From assembly GCA_036877525.1 (NCBI GenBank), contig JAZGTH010000049.1:248001-312000 (forward strand): a DNA stretch of 64,000 nucleotides, in the 5' to 3' direction. Shown in pieces: positions 37,201 through 49,200 of this stretch. The translations under genes were made by a program, and so were the position numbers. Position 1 is the first letter of the stretch. Every line of letters starts with the position of its first letter. The notes below the pieces were generated by a model. It made no database searches. It had not been told where the DNA came from and saw only the letters and a list, made by a program, of their open reading frames with translations. The DNA is from Chromobotia macracanthus (taxonomy: Eukaryota; Chordata; Actinopteri; Cypriniformes; Botiidae).

Positions 37201-39171
37201 GTGATTTGATAGCAGATCATACCTTCAGTTCAAACATCAGTTTTAAACATTTATCATATTACCTGAAATATGATCAGCACTCAAGTGCTTTCTGAAGGCT
37301 TTATAAAGGACTTCTCTTAAGAAACACCTCGAGATGTTAAAGCAGAAAGCAAGAAACCTTGTGAAGAACTCAAGAAGAGGTTTGGATGAGGGTTAGCCGC
37401 ATCATGTAACTATTCAGTTTACTGATTTTACTATAGTACATGAAATGTGTATAACAAACACTAAAGGCAATTCAGTTGGGACAAGTCAAAATAAAACCTT
37501 AAAAAGATTGTAATATACTATAATAATCTATACTTAATGTTTTGTTTTCTTTAATAGAGAATTAAAACAGTTTATTAATCACATACATTGCTATTCTGTA
37601 CAATTTAATGTAGAATTTAATAATTTAATAATCTTGTTAACCGTGAGACACAAATCCACACAATTCCTTCTTGTAGTTTATTATTCTTAATCATCAAACA
37701 AACCAGAAACCCCAAAAACTATTTACATTTTGAATAATCAAACCTCATTTCAAAATGATCTCTAATGGACTTATTACAGAACATTTCAAAAGACACCCAG
37801 AATCAAGCTGTTGTGTGTGATAGTAAGGATGACCAGACTGGTTAAAGAGCTCTCCAATTCTCAATCTGAAAGTGCTGATCTAGGGTCAGTATTTGCCTCT
37901 ATTACTATGCAGATTATATAGATCCAAGATCAGCTCTTAGTCCGTCATGCTACTAATACAGTATTGTTACTATTATTCACACAGGATCTATAAATATGAG
38001 AAACACATTTGTATTATCACTAACATTTTAAAATATAGTTGTTTGCAATCTAGTAAAGATATGCAATATTATTCCTAATTACCTAAGGGTAATAACATAA
38101 GACAATGACATCTGCATCACCACATCATATTCTTTCAATCTTTAACTTGCTAACCTCCTGAAGCTGACTCTTGTGTTAGTGAAGTATTTCTCAACAGACA
38201 CCTCTATTCTGAGATCAGAGAAGACAGAAGATCATGACATCCATTTGTTAAGCATGTGACAGAACATTCTGACCTGGAAACAGTTTTTGCTTTTATATCC
38301 CAATAAGATACACATGGACAGAAAGTGGCTGATTGTAAAACAGCATCTCGACTCTAGGTTCAGACTCCACTTCTGTTCACACAATCTTCTACCACAAAAT
38401 GAGTCATAACATACACAAAACTATCAACCAACAGTGATGATCCAAGAACAGCTTTTCAATCCATAGTGACATCAGAATAAAAGGCAAAAACTGGTTCGAC
38501 ATCAGATAGCGGTCTATGAAATGTATTTTTAAACCCCTGCCCAATTACAAGCAATAAGTAACTGAGATCAATTACACAGCTTCTTTTTGTGAGATCTAAC
38601 AAAGATTCTTCCCTGTAATGTTCAAATAATCATCAAGAGGGAAGAGCAGGTTCATAAACACAATGTTGGATGAAAGGATTCCTTAAATAAAACACACTCT
38701 ACTGTCAGAGCTAGTCTCTCTGTTTTTGTTTATCTGTAAGTGTTTCCTAATCGGCAGAATGTACTGTTAAGGCATGTCATATAAGAGAAGAAAAATTCAA
38801 AACAAACAAGAAAACTCAACAGTGTACTGATAGAGGCTTATATACATTATTTACACTGCGGCCAGGGATTAAGTGGGACTGTGTTGAGCTGTCAGTGAAG
38901 CAAATCCAGATTTAGGTATGTGTGAATTAAGTATTACAGGTAGTTAATAGACATGAGTGCACAAGCGTGTGTAATGTCAACCCTGGCCGCACTTGAGCAG
39001 AACAATTCTGTTCGGGTCTGGTATCTTACAGTTCAACTGTTCCATTCACAGTTCTCTTCCTCCCATCATGGAAACCAAAATACGTTCCTCTGTGTAGCTC
39101 AACAAGGGTGCTGTGGTTCCAGGTAACTGCAACGTTTCACTTCCTCCTGGGCTCTCAGTTCTGTGCAGTCA

Positions 39172-39498
39172 TCAGATGGGTGAGTAGAGGAGCAGAAAAA
39201 GGATGAAGATGAACCAAGCAGTGGAGAGCTGCATCTTCATCTCATGATCTGGAACAGCAAAGATCTAACATAACAGAGGAAATAAACGTAAACATGAAAA
39301 TCAAAACCTAGACTTTTACAATTCCTGACAAATATCTGCTATTCCCAACCCGTGACTCCAGCACATTTGTTCAGATCTCTAAACATAAGCACTAAAGAGA
39401 GCAATCTGGAGTATGATGCATGAAACAACAGGGTCATTACCAAACAGACGGTCCTGCAGCGCTGTAATCTCTTCAAGCCAAAGGTGAAGTTCAGCCAT
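39172..39498 (-). CDS. Possible 44-aa tail-anchored microprotein (two exons)
   Basis: Two minus-strand segments, 39441-39498 and 39172-39248, are separated by an intron with GTAATG donor and a pyrimidine-rich CTGTTCCAG acceptor. Joined, they read 44 codons from ATG to TGA. Residues 1-25 form an amphipathic acidic helix (LWLEEITALQDRL); residues about 31-41 (WFIFILFLLLY) are strongly hydrophobic and end in SPI, fitting a tail anchor. The frame stays open upstream to 39558, where an AG could be an acceptor, so this may instead be the last two exons of a larger gene whose other exons I could not find. The ATG context is weak. Not related to gigyf1: its exon phase does not fit. No family was recognised. 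Confidence 0.3.
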
Positions 39499-41972
39499 GC
39501 AGTCAGCAGGAGGTGATGACAGAGTTGACGGGGCGCTCCAGCCCTCCAGTCCTGCTTTCTGAAGTCTTTTTCAGTCATCAATGCAATAATCAGTTCAAGT
39601 CCACAAAAAAAAAAACAGCACCCTGGACCAAGCAATTTAATCCTTTTTACATAACGGAGAATGCTGTTTTGAGTAAAAGTCTTCTGAATCTCCACACTTT
39701 AACCAAGTTTGGAGACTGTTCATATAATATCAACATTGTTCAGTGAAAATGCTGCATGGAAAAATTCCAATGTCCCAATGTTTCTGCACCATTCCGTATC
39801 AGTCTACGCTAAGTTAGTCTGGTGAAGAAAAACCACCAATGAGAACGAGAAAAATCCTCATTGTCTTTCGCATGCTAGTTTTTCAAATGGGCTGCAAAAG
39901 TCCTGAAGTGTCCATCCGCTCGCATACAGTGGACATCTCAGCAGACATCTGTCTGTGCTCGCTGAGCCCAAGAAAAGTTCCTCACAGTTTTAAGCAAATG
40001 AAAAGTGCATAGTGAGGGTATCAGGGCAGTACTAGTCCCTTTGATATCTTGATGGTGAGATGGTAACCATGACAACCCTTCCACCCTCAAAGAGAAGGCT
40101 GGGGGAAAAAAAACATACAATCATACTAAATAATAAAAGGTGTTCACACTGTCCAAGGAATTATCTGGCAGATTTGAGGTCATTCATATATCAGGTTCTT
40201 TTGCTGTTCTTCTCATCTACATCCATCACAGATATGTCCATTTGTTTCTGTTCAATACACCACAAAATAACCCACAAACCAAAAGTAAGATTGGGGAAAA
40301 GTATGGGGAAAAGAAAATATGTTAAAGCATTGAATTTATGCATCTCAAAGTACCAAACGGTCATCTGTGCTGATTTTGCCTTCCTTCCAGGAACATAAAG
40401 CATTTCTTCTGTCTTGATGATCGTTCTGATTCTATCACAAAGATTAGTTGAAGGTAAACAAGAACAGAAGTTGAGTAAACAAAAAATGGTTGCCTTTGAT
40501 TTGACTTTAAAATACGCCCCCTCCATAATATAAAGGTACATAAAGGAATCCATTCCATTGTGTTCCAGCGATCCAAATTTGCTTCAGTCAGCGAGTTATA
40601 TAGGCTGCACCCAGATCAACATGCAAATGAGGGTATGATGTCATGCCATTAAAATCCCCTCCAACAAAATTATTCTAAACTCTAGAATCGCATATTCAAT
40701 CACCACAAAAACGAAGGAAAAAAGCACCCACAAATGCCTGTGTGGTTTGTAAACAACCAAAACTCCAGTATGGAATAAAACAGCTTTTTTTAGTTTTCAT
40801 TTTTGTCTTCAAAACTCTGTATGAACAGGATTGTAGAGGCAGTGTGTTTCTGCTGTAGCCATCACGAATGTTCCCTTCAAGAACTCTTGAAAGAAAAACA
40901 ACTTTTGATTTCACTTTCATATCCTGTGTTGAGCAACTCCATCTTCACTGTTACATTTTTGGAATACATTCAACGTTTCTTAGAAAGAAAAAGTACACAA
41001 ATGCACTTCACATGGTGGCAACTAAAAATCCAAGGAAAATATTTCAAAACAAAAAAAGTAGCAGCCCCAAGTGCTCTTCCTCATAGTCCAATACTTTTAA
41101 CTTTGTTTATATTGATAGATTCATATCTATATATATATATAACATTAAAAATAAAAATCACCATCATTGTCATTAACAACAATAATGAACAAGTAACAAA
41201 ATATATAAACATTTCGTGCACTACTGAGTGCACTTGCACAGTTTGATGCGATCATGTTTTTTTCAGCCAGAAATAGAACCTCAGTCACTCAAGAGCAAGA
41301 GAGTGGACAGAAAGGCAATGTTAGGTCACATCCTCCTAATATCATACATTTCTTTATCAAAGCATCCCCAGGCTACACTAGAACTGTACAGATAAAGACG
41401 CGCTGCGCCTGAGGCTCTTGGTTCACAAGCATGAGCGGTGTATGGGGGCGGAGCCACAAACATAACCACACCCCCCCTGTTAAAAATAATGTCTCAATGG
41501 CAGCAATGAAGTCTAATCCTTCCCCCTTCAGTTCTTAGGCACACATGTGGGGACAAAACAAGAACAAACACACACACACACACTATGTACCACAAGTTAT
41601 TAAATCCTACAGGTACAGAATATCAAACTTAACTCTCCAACACACAAACAAAATGATGCTAATGATGTTTTTGAACCTCACAGAGGCAACGATGAGACAG
41701 GAAGAGAAAACTCGTGCCCTGCCGCAAAAAATAAGAGTGCTGGTTGGTGTAAAACGGGCTAAAGCTTTTGAGTTTGAATCTAGAGGTTTTTCTTTGATGG
41801 GGAATGAAGAGCTGGTAAAAGAGGATGTGTTGTGCCGTTGCCCCCCTCTGCCTTTCATTCACATACAAACATACTGCACACACAAGAGGAGTAATACACA
41901 GTTCCTCTTGAACAGAAGTGCTCACATTCACGCGTTCTCTTTATAAAATACAAACAATTCACTCTGAATGAC

Positions 41973-42190
41973 AAAATGGCCTCTTTTGATCATACATCTA
42001 AGCAATTAAAAAAAACATTGTGCAGACACGTATGTTTTAAATGCGCACACACACTCATTCTTTCTATCTCAAACAAACGCATGTATTTACACACAGGCAC
42101 ACAACCACAAAAATATTTCTCTCTCTATATCTAACGCATTTGTTTTTTTTATCTTTTTAACTTGCATTTTATGTGAGTGCAAATCTTCAA
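41973..42190. repeat. Duplicated segment, copy A (3' of gigyf1 last exon)
   Basis: Shares ordered blocks with 43318-43503: CATCTAAGCAA, GTATTTACACACAGGCA, ACCACAAAAATATTTCTCTC and AACTTGCATTTTAT. Gaps and substitutions suggest an old duplication. The two copies are direct repeats about 1.34 kb apart and flank the terminal gigyf1 coding exon. Confidence 0.75.
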
Positions 42191-42240
42191 GTTTTATAAT
42201 CAAAGGGTTTTTTTTAATAGCTTTATGTTTTTTATAGAAA

Positions 42241-42390
<150 letters not shown>

Positions 42391-42511
42391 CAAAACAACA
42401 GTGTTTGTCTTTAAAGAGAGGATGTTTTTCTGATAATGTCTGAACTGAAACACGCAATGGTCCCCCATTCACCACTGTCACCTCCCAGTATAAACTCCAG
42501 TTCTGATTCAT

Positions 42512-42523
42512 CACACACACACA

Positions 42524-42562
<39 letters not shown>
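42512..42562. repeat. gigyf1: (CA)n microsatellite
   Basis: CA run with one GA break, on the minus strand (TG)n, about 390 bp past the gigyf1 stop codon. Confidence 0.95.
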
Positions 42563-42564
<2 letters not shown>

Positions 42565-42951
42565 ATATGTGGTAATTTTTTCTGAAGCCATACCACATAA
42601 ATACACATGTAAATCTGTTCAAAAAGAAAACGAACTGTATTCAAATGACATCCTAATAAAGTGCATTAGTCTGAGTGTAAGGTGCTTAATGCTGTAAGTG
42701 CCAGAAGTTTATCAACCCCGTCCCTCAAACACACAAAAAATAAATTCACACCTGTTCCCCTCCCTGTTAAATTACATTCCTCTATTCCCAGCAAAAAAAA
42801 CCACCTGCCCGCCAAACTGATACCCTTCTCTGGCTTATAACCCCCTCCAACCCGTCCCCCCCGTCCCCTCAAAGCAGTGCACATTCAACTTGCGGAGTCT
42901 GATTAGATGGACCCGCGGGTTTAAAGGCCTCTTGTAGCTATTGCTGTGGAT

Positions 42952-45900
42952 TCAGTAATCCTCAACTATTTCCATGTCGTTCAGACCATACCGATCAGAA
43001 CCACTGTGGAATGAGTACCCTAGAGAGAGAGACAGAAAGAGAGAGAAAATGGGAGAGAGAGAGGGACAGTGTCAAATACAGCTCCAAGCAGCAATCTCTG
43101 GGATCAAAGAGTGTACAAAGTGATCCACAATGTACACGTGGTTGGGTCTATGTTTTGTGTATTGGTGGCTAAATTTTAATAATCACAAAGATTCTAGTTT
43201 TTCCTTCTTTAATTCTCTTCCACACACAGTCACTGGTGTTGCAGTCGTGAATGTTGTGTTGTTTCATGTCTTTCCGTGTTGTACATCGTATAAGTGTTAC
43301 TCCACATATTGTTTATAAAATTTGCCTCTTGATTAAACATCTAAGCAAATAAAAATCACTGTGTAGACTCGTGTTTAAAATGAGCACGCACTCGAACAAA
43401 CGTGTATTTACACACAGGCATATGACCACAAAAATATTTCTCTCTATAATATTTATTGCATTTCTTTATCTTTCTAACTTGCATTTTATTTAAGTGGGAA
43501 TCTTATGGAAGTATAAGTATAATTACAATAACATATGCTACTAGTGTAAGTATACATTTAAGATTAGTAGTTACATTTTTAGCATGTTAAATTTAAATGT
43601 TTAAATGTGTAGCACGCAGAAAGACATGATAAACTATCCCTGCGTGTTTAGAAGCTTCTTCACTCAATGGTTTTATAGTGTTTTTGCCCCACATTTTAAA
43701 AAAGCAGTTTAAGAAAGAGCAGTGCCTTACACACCTCCAGTAAAGCAGCCAGTCATTAATTTTAAATGCGACTGACCTCAAATCGCTTAAAGTACTCCCA
43801 CTGAAACAAGCCCCCATTGAAGGTGAATGAAACCATGTCACTGTGAGCTTCTGGTGGTGTGAACAACATATAAGAGCAGCTGTGTCTGCACTGGATGATT
43901 TTTAGAGAGAGAGAGACGGAGTACCTAAGATGCTTGGGTCAGAGTGCAGCATCATGGGCTGTTTTTTCTTCAGCTTTCCTGTCTGATCATAGACCACACC
44001 CCCTTTCCCAGAATTCACTGCCTGAAACATAGACTGCAGGGCACTGGGGTTCATTCCTCGCACAGTATCCTGATAGATAAAACAATGTAGATAAAACATG
44101 AGCAGGAAGGAGATGTGAAATTACATCTGCTAGATCATCATGCAAAACTAAAAAAAACAATACTGTTAGGTTAAAATCAACCAGCCCATACTGACACACT
44201 CATACCTGTAGAGGAAAGCTGTTCATGGTGAGTCCAGCCATCTCTTTGGAGAGCTGTAAGAAATAAAAAACCTCAGTAAAAACAAACACCACACACACAG
44301 ACCTAAGTCTCTCTTCATACACACCTGCTGCTGCTGCTGTCTCTGGTGGTTGGCCTTCTGCTTGGCACGGCGCTCCAGAAACTGTCTGGCGAACTCTTTG
44401 GCTTCGACAGTGTCGCCCAGGTAAGAGCAGATGAAGTTCAGCACCTCATACGGAGACTCCACCTCCTTCAGATACGCCACGATGGTGGGAACTAAAATCA
44501 CATGCACTCGTAAAATCAGTTTTTGTGGTTACCATCATCATTCCACAGTTCAGTTCAACCCTTGTAATCTTTAGTATTCTCTTCATATTCAGAAAGGCTG
44601 CTGTATATGTAGCTCACCATCCTGGGAGGAAGAGGAGCTGCTGGCAGAGGTGTTGAGAGCATGCAGCATCTGTTCACACCAGGTGGTGAAGCCGTCCTGA
44701 GTCTTCATCCCCTGCAGAAGCTTCAGCAGCCGCTCTTCTTCCTCAGTGCGCTTACGGCCCCTCATCATGTACTGCTCACTGCGCGCGCGCACACACACAC
44801 ACGCACAAACGCACTGAGCTGAACAACAACACATTCTGAACAAAACTAAACTTTTTTTAAATTAATAGCATTACCATTTTTAATTGGTTAAGAATCCTTA
44901 TTTTAAGGTTCTACTTCTGTTTTGTTTTACAGGTTTAATGCTACAAAAGTTAAATATTTCAGAGAAAACCCTGGAGAACACATAGCATAACTGTTTGAAA
45001 ATGATGGTCTGATGAATGAACATAGTTCCAGGTGTTGATACAGACCACTGACGTCTCACTGAGAATGACAGTCAGCTTACCTCAGCGACGGACTGCTGCG
45101 GCTGTTCTTCAGGCCCATGTTGTTGCGGAGAGCACTCTGGTTCTTGAGAGCTTCGTCCCAGATGCCCATCCCTCCTCCTGAGGGGCTGACACCTCCACCC
45201 AGCTTTCCATCCAAAGATCCGGCTCCCCACATCACAGATGCGTCGCCCCACTGCAGAGAGAGAGAGAGAAAGAAAAAGACAGACATTCAAACTGCACTGC
45301 AGTCGTGTTGTGCTCTGTACAGCAGCAGTGTTTGTGTCTTACCCGCTGCTGCTGCTGCTGGACTCTGTGCTGTTGTTTGTGCATTCTCTCAGCTTCCTGC
45401 TGGACCTCCAGGAGGTTGAGGGGCTTGTTCTGTTTCCCCAGGCCAGGAATGGGTCCACCGTTCCAGCCTGGGCCAGAACCTGAGGAGCCCTGACGCGGAG
45501 CCTGCTGGAGCAACTTCATCAGTAATTCCTGCTGCTGTGAAAGAGAGATTGTGAAAGACAAACTGAGATATAAATAAACGACTACAAAACCAAATGTATC
45601 CAAGGTCAACAAAAATCCCTGCGTGTTCTCACAAGGATAAAAAAAAGTTTCTAACAGCAGACCTGCTTGCGCCTATAAAGCTCCTCTTCCTCTCTCCTTT
45701 TCTGTTCTTCTCTCCGTTTCTCATCCCTCCGTTTCCGTTCCTCTTCCTCACGCTTGGCCCTGAGTTCAGCTTCTCTTCTGTCATGTAGCTGTAACAAATA
45801 CAATGCAATGAGAAAAAGACGGGCACGGTTCAGCACATCTTCTCAGAGGATGTCATGTGCAACTCTCACCTTCTGAAGCTGTTCTAGAATTGGACCCTGA

Positions 45901-46190
45901 GATGAAGAATTCATTAAGTCCCACAGACTGGCCTCACCGCCTGCTCAAAGAAAAGAGTAAAAATGATTTTTGTAGATCAACTGGTAAAGAACTGACAAAC
46001 GGTATTAATGATACAAAGATCAAAGGCTCAATTTCCAGAGAACACACAAATGAATAAGATGTAAATGATTGTGTATGTGTGTACCTGCTGGCTGTGAGGC
46101 TGAGGTATGCATGTCCCACATGGACCCTGTATCTGGCACTGACATCGACCTGTTCATTGAAGGCATCATACCCTGCTCTCCACATCTGCA

Positions 46191-46259
<69 letters not shown>

Positions 46260-49200
46260 AAAATTTGTAATATTTGTAAATATCATTACATATGTAATGA
46301 ACACTCAGGAACCAATAATACACCAAACTCACCTGTTAATGAGCTGGAATATCTGTTGCTGCTGGAGCTGCTGGTAAAGAGCCGCGGCAGCAGCCAATTC
46401 CTGCTGCTTCTTCAGCCGCTCCTGATCCATATTACCCTGAAACACACAGAGATCAGACACATTCAATTATACAAGAGAGATCAGACACACAGATTAACCC
46501 ACGAGAGAGAAAGATCAGACACACTTGTTAAACAATATCAAATGAGCATATGCTACACAAAGACAGACTGAGACAAACAGACACAATTACACAGGAACCA
46601 CATGCATCGCAAATACACAGACCTGCGCGTGCAAACAAACAGTTATCATACAAAAGCAAAACAAACAAGAAAGCCTCCACAAAAACCCAATGGGAAATGC
46701 CCCAGCATTCACCCTTCCACCAAGAGACTCACGATTGCCCCCCGGGGTGGTTGAGGGCGAAGAAGGGGTTGATTCCTCACCAGGAGGGGCGGAGGGGAGG
46801 GGCCAGGGGCAAAAGGCACTCGCCCCCACATCTTAATGACTTCACCCAGAGGCTGAAATCCCTCATCACAGCCGCGTTTAACCAGCAAGTTCATGGTGAA
46901 ATATCCTGCCTGAAACCACTCGCACATCTCCACTGTACTGAACGGACCTGAGAGAGAGAGAGACAGAGAGAGAGACAGAGAGAGAGACACTGTCAGCATA
47001 TTCATGGATTAAACTCATGATTGATGCTCCATACACGAGTTAACATGCTGTGGAGAATGTGTGTGTACCCTGAATCTCTCCTTGTGGGTCTTTGTAAAAC
47101 CATTTCATGGCAGAGTCGTGGGAGAGAGGAAGAGCAGAGGCCGTGTTCCTGCTCTCCTGAAGAGTCTGTGTAAAACACTCTTCCTCTAGAGATGTGTCCT
47201 GAAGCGCTGCCACCATCTTCTCTGCCTCCTACACACACACAAAATCAACATTCTTCTCAATGTGTGTCATTCATCTTAAACCTTTATTTTCTACACTTAT
47301 GTGGCACTGATGACATTCCTAAAAGTCCACCTTATAATGTTACACCAGGATTGCAGCCCAAAAAACAGAAATTATCTGTCATGACAGTTTAACCTTTTCC
47401 CCCTTTAAATTGATTAACAATACCCTTGACAAGCCAGTGATGATACTGATATGCAAATAGCTTCAAAATCACTACCGTGACACTTTCTAAACCAAACGTT
47501 TTACAGCTTAGTTGTCATTAACGGTCTGGGAAGATTGGAGAGAGCTTTGCATTGTAAATAAAAAAAAATATTTTTTTGATATTCAGTCAGATTTTAACTG
47601 CAGTCAGTTTGTTATGCTGGACTCTCAGTTCAGGAAAACAGATCTTCTTGCATTTCTGTTGTACCTGTTGCAGATGCTTCATGCCCTCATCATCCTCAAT
47701 GTCACCCCCCAGTGGTGGGAGGTCAGTAGCAGCAGAGGAAGAGGAAGGTGGCGATGAAGGCAGACTGGAGGAGGCACTAGGGCTCAAATCAAACATGGCC
47801 TCTGATAACACTACAATAGAAAAACACATTTATTAAACAAAAACCAAAAGTACAGACAGTATTAACAGTGGAAAAAAAATAGAAATAGATAACATTTGAA
47901 AAAACGTAGTGTCTTTACCTTCACTTGGTAGTTTGTTGGGAATGGAGGGGGCAGGTTGAGGCTCCTCCAGGCCACAGGGGGCGGCAGAGGGCACAGCCTC
48001 AGTGACAGGAGCAGACAAAGAAGGGAGGGATGGAGGAGGGGAGGGAGAGGCTGGCTTCACCTCAGTTTCTAACACTGCAGCAGAGTCAACCACATCTGAA
48101 ATAAAGACAGACTGATTAAGAGAAACATTGTAACTAGAACCACAAAAACTGCCTTGAAAGACGCGAGTCAAATTAATTTTTTCATTTAATCACTTGGCTT
48201 ATAAATTATACTGTCTTCATTATTTTGTTATTGTTTTGTTCACTCAGACAATAACATTTACTCTGATTAAGTTACTACAGTGCTGTTAGACATGATGTAA
48301 ATCAGAGCACCTACTCTAATCCTACTCCCGTTTCATATGTGACTCATCCAGTCAGAACTGACACTGGATCGATTTTAAAATGGTATTGTGGTCGTCATAG
48401 TTTTTTTTTTCTACCTTTCTCACTCTTTTCTGCTCCACTGCTGTCGTTGTTCTCTGGATTAGTACCATCCTCTTCCTCATCCTCCAACCCCTGGAACTCA
48501 AAGTCTTCTTCTGGAATGGGGTCTTTTGGGCCCTTCTGAGATATAAAACACAAAAACCTGTAAATTAAAAAGAAGGAAACCACAGATCTTCAGTCTTCCT
48601 GAGGTTATGTTCTCACCTTAAGAGACATAAATGCTCCAGAGGAGTCAAAGGTTCCCATTTCACCATCTTCTTCATCTGTGCACCACTCTGGCAAACCATC
48701 TCTCTCCTCCTCTGCTCCTTCACTTCCTGCTCTTCTTCTGCCCCCCTCATTCCCTCCATCTCGGAAGTCAAAGTCAAACTTCCTCCGGCGAACTTCACCA
48801 GGGCCGCCGTGTTCCCGCCATCCAGCTGAGCGAGGACCGCCATCTGGGGAGAAATAATTCATTTTAAAAAATCTGATGGCCACAGGTGCTCAGCTGAACT
48901 ATTAAACCCAACTGTAAATCACCTCGAATGTGTAATACCTTCATATGTGGCTTAAGTGATCAGATCAGAAAGCATCTGTACCATGTTCACACCTGTATTT
49001 GATTGTGTGGTTCACCAGACACAGATGCAAACAGGTCTGTCTGTGTGTGTGTGTTGTGTGTGTACCATCTCTCCGTGACCCGGCAAGTCTCCAGCTGCCT
49101 CCGGTCTCTCCCGTGTCCTCCTCCTCCTGCTCTTCTCTCAGGGTGCGCCAGTTGTCGCTGTCAGAGCGCATAAACTCTTTTCTCCCACCCGCACCTGCCT

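Noticed and set aside
36917..37204. Plus-strand frame of 95 codons with a Kozak-like CCGCCATGCC inside
   Set aside because: Covers a 21-bp repeat and a CpG promoter; no splice donor with a plausible next exon and no recognisable protein.
39172..39558. Alternative last exons of gigyf1
   Set aside because: Joining gigyf1 exon 22 (phase 1) to the 39558 segment gives a stop within about 20 codons; direct joining to 39248 is in frame but lacks support.
40060..40553. Reading frames of about 110-120 codons on both strands in the gigyf1 flank
   Set aside because: AT-rich, no family resemblance, overlapping opposite-strand frames and no supporting splice sites or codon bias.
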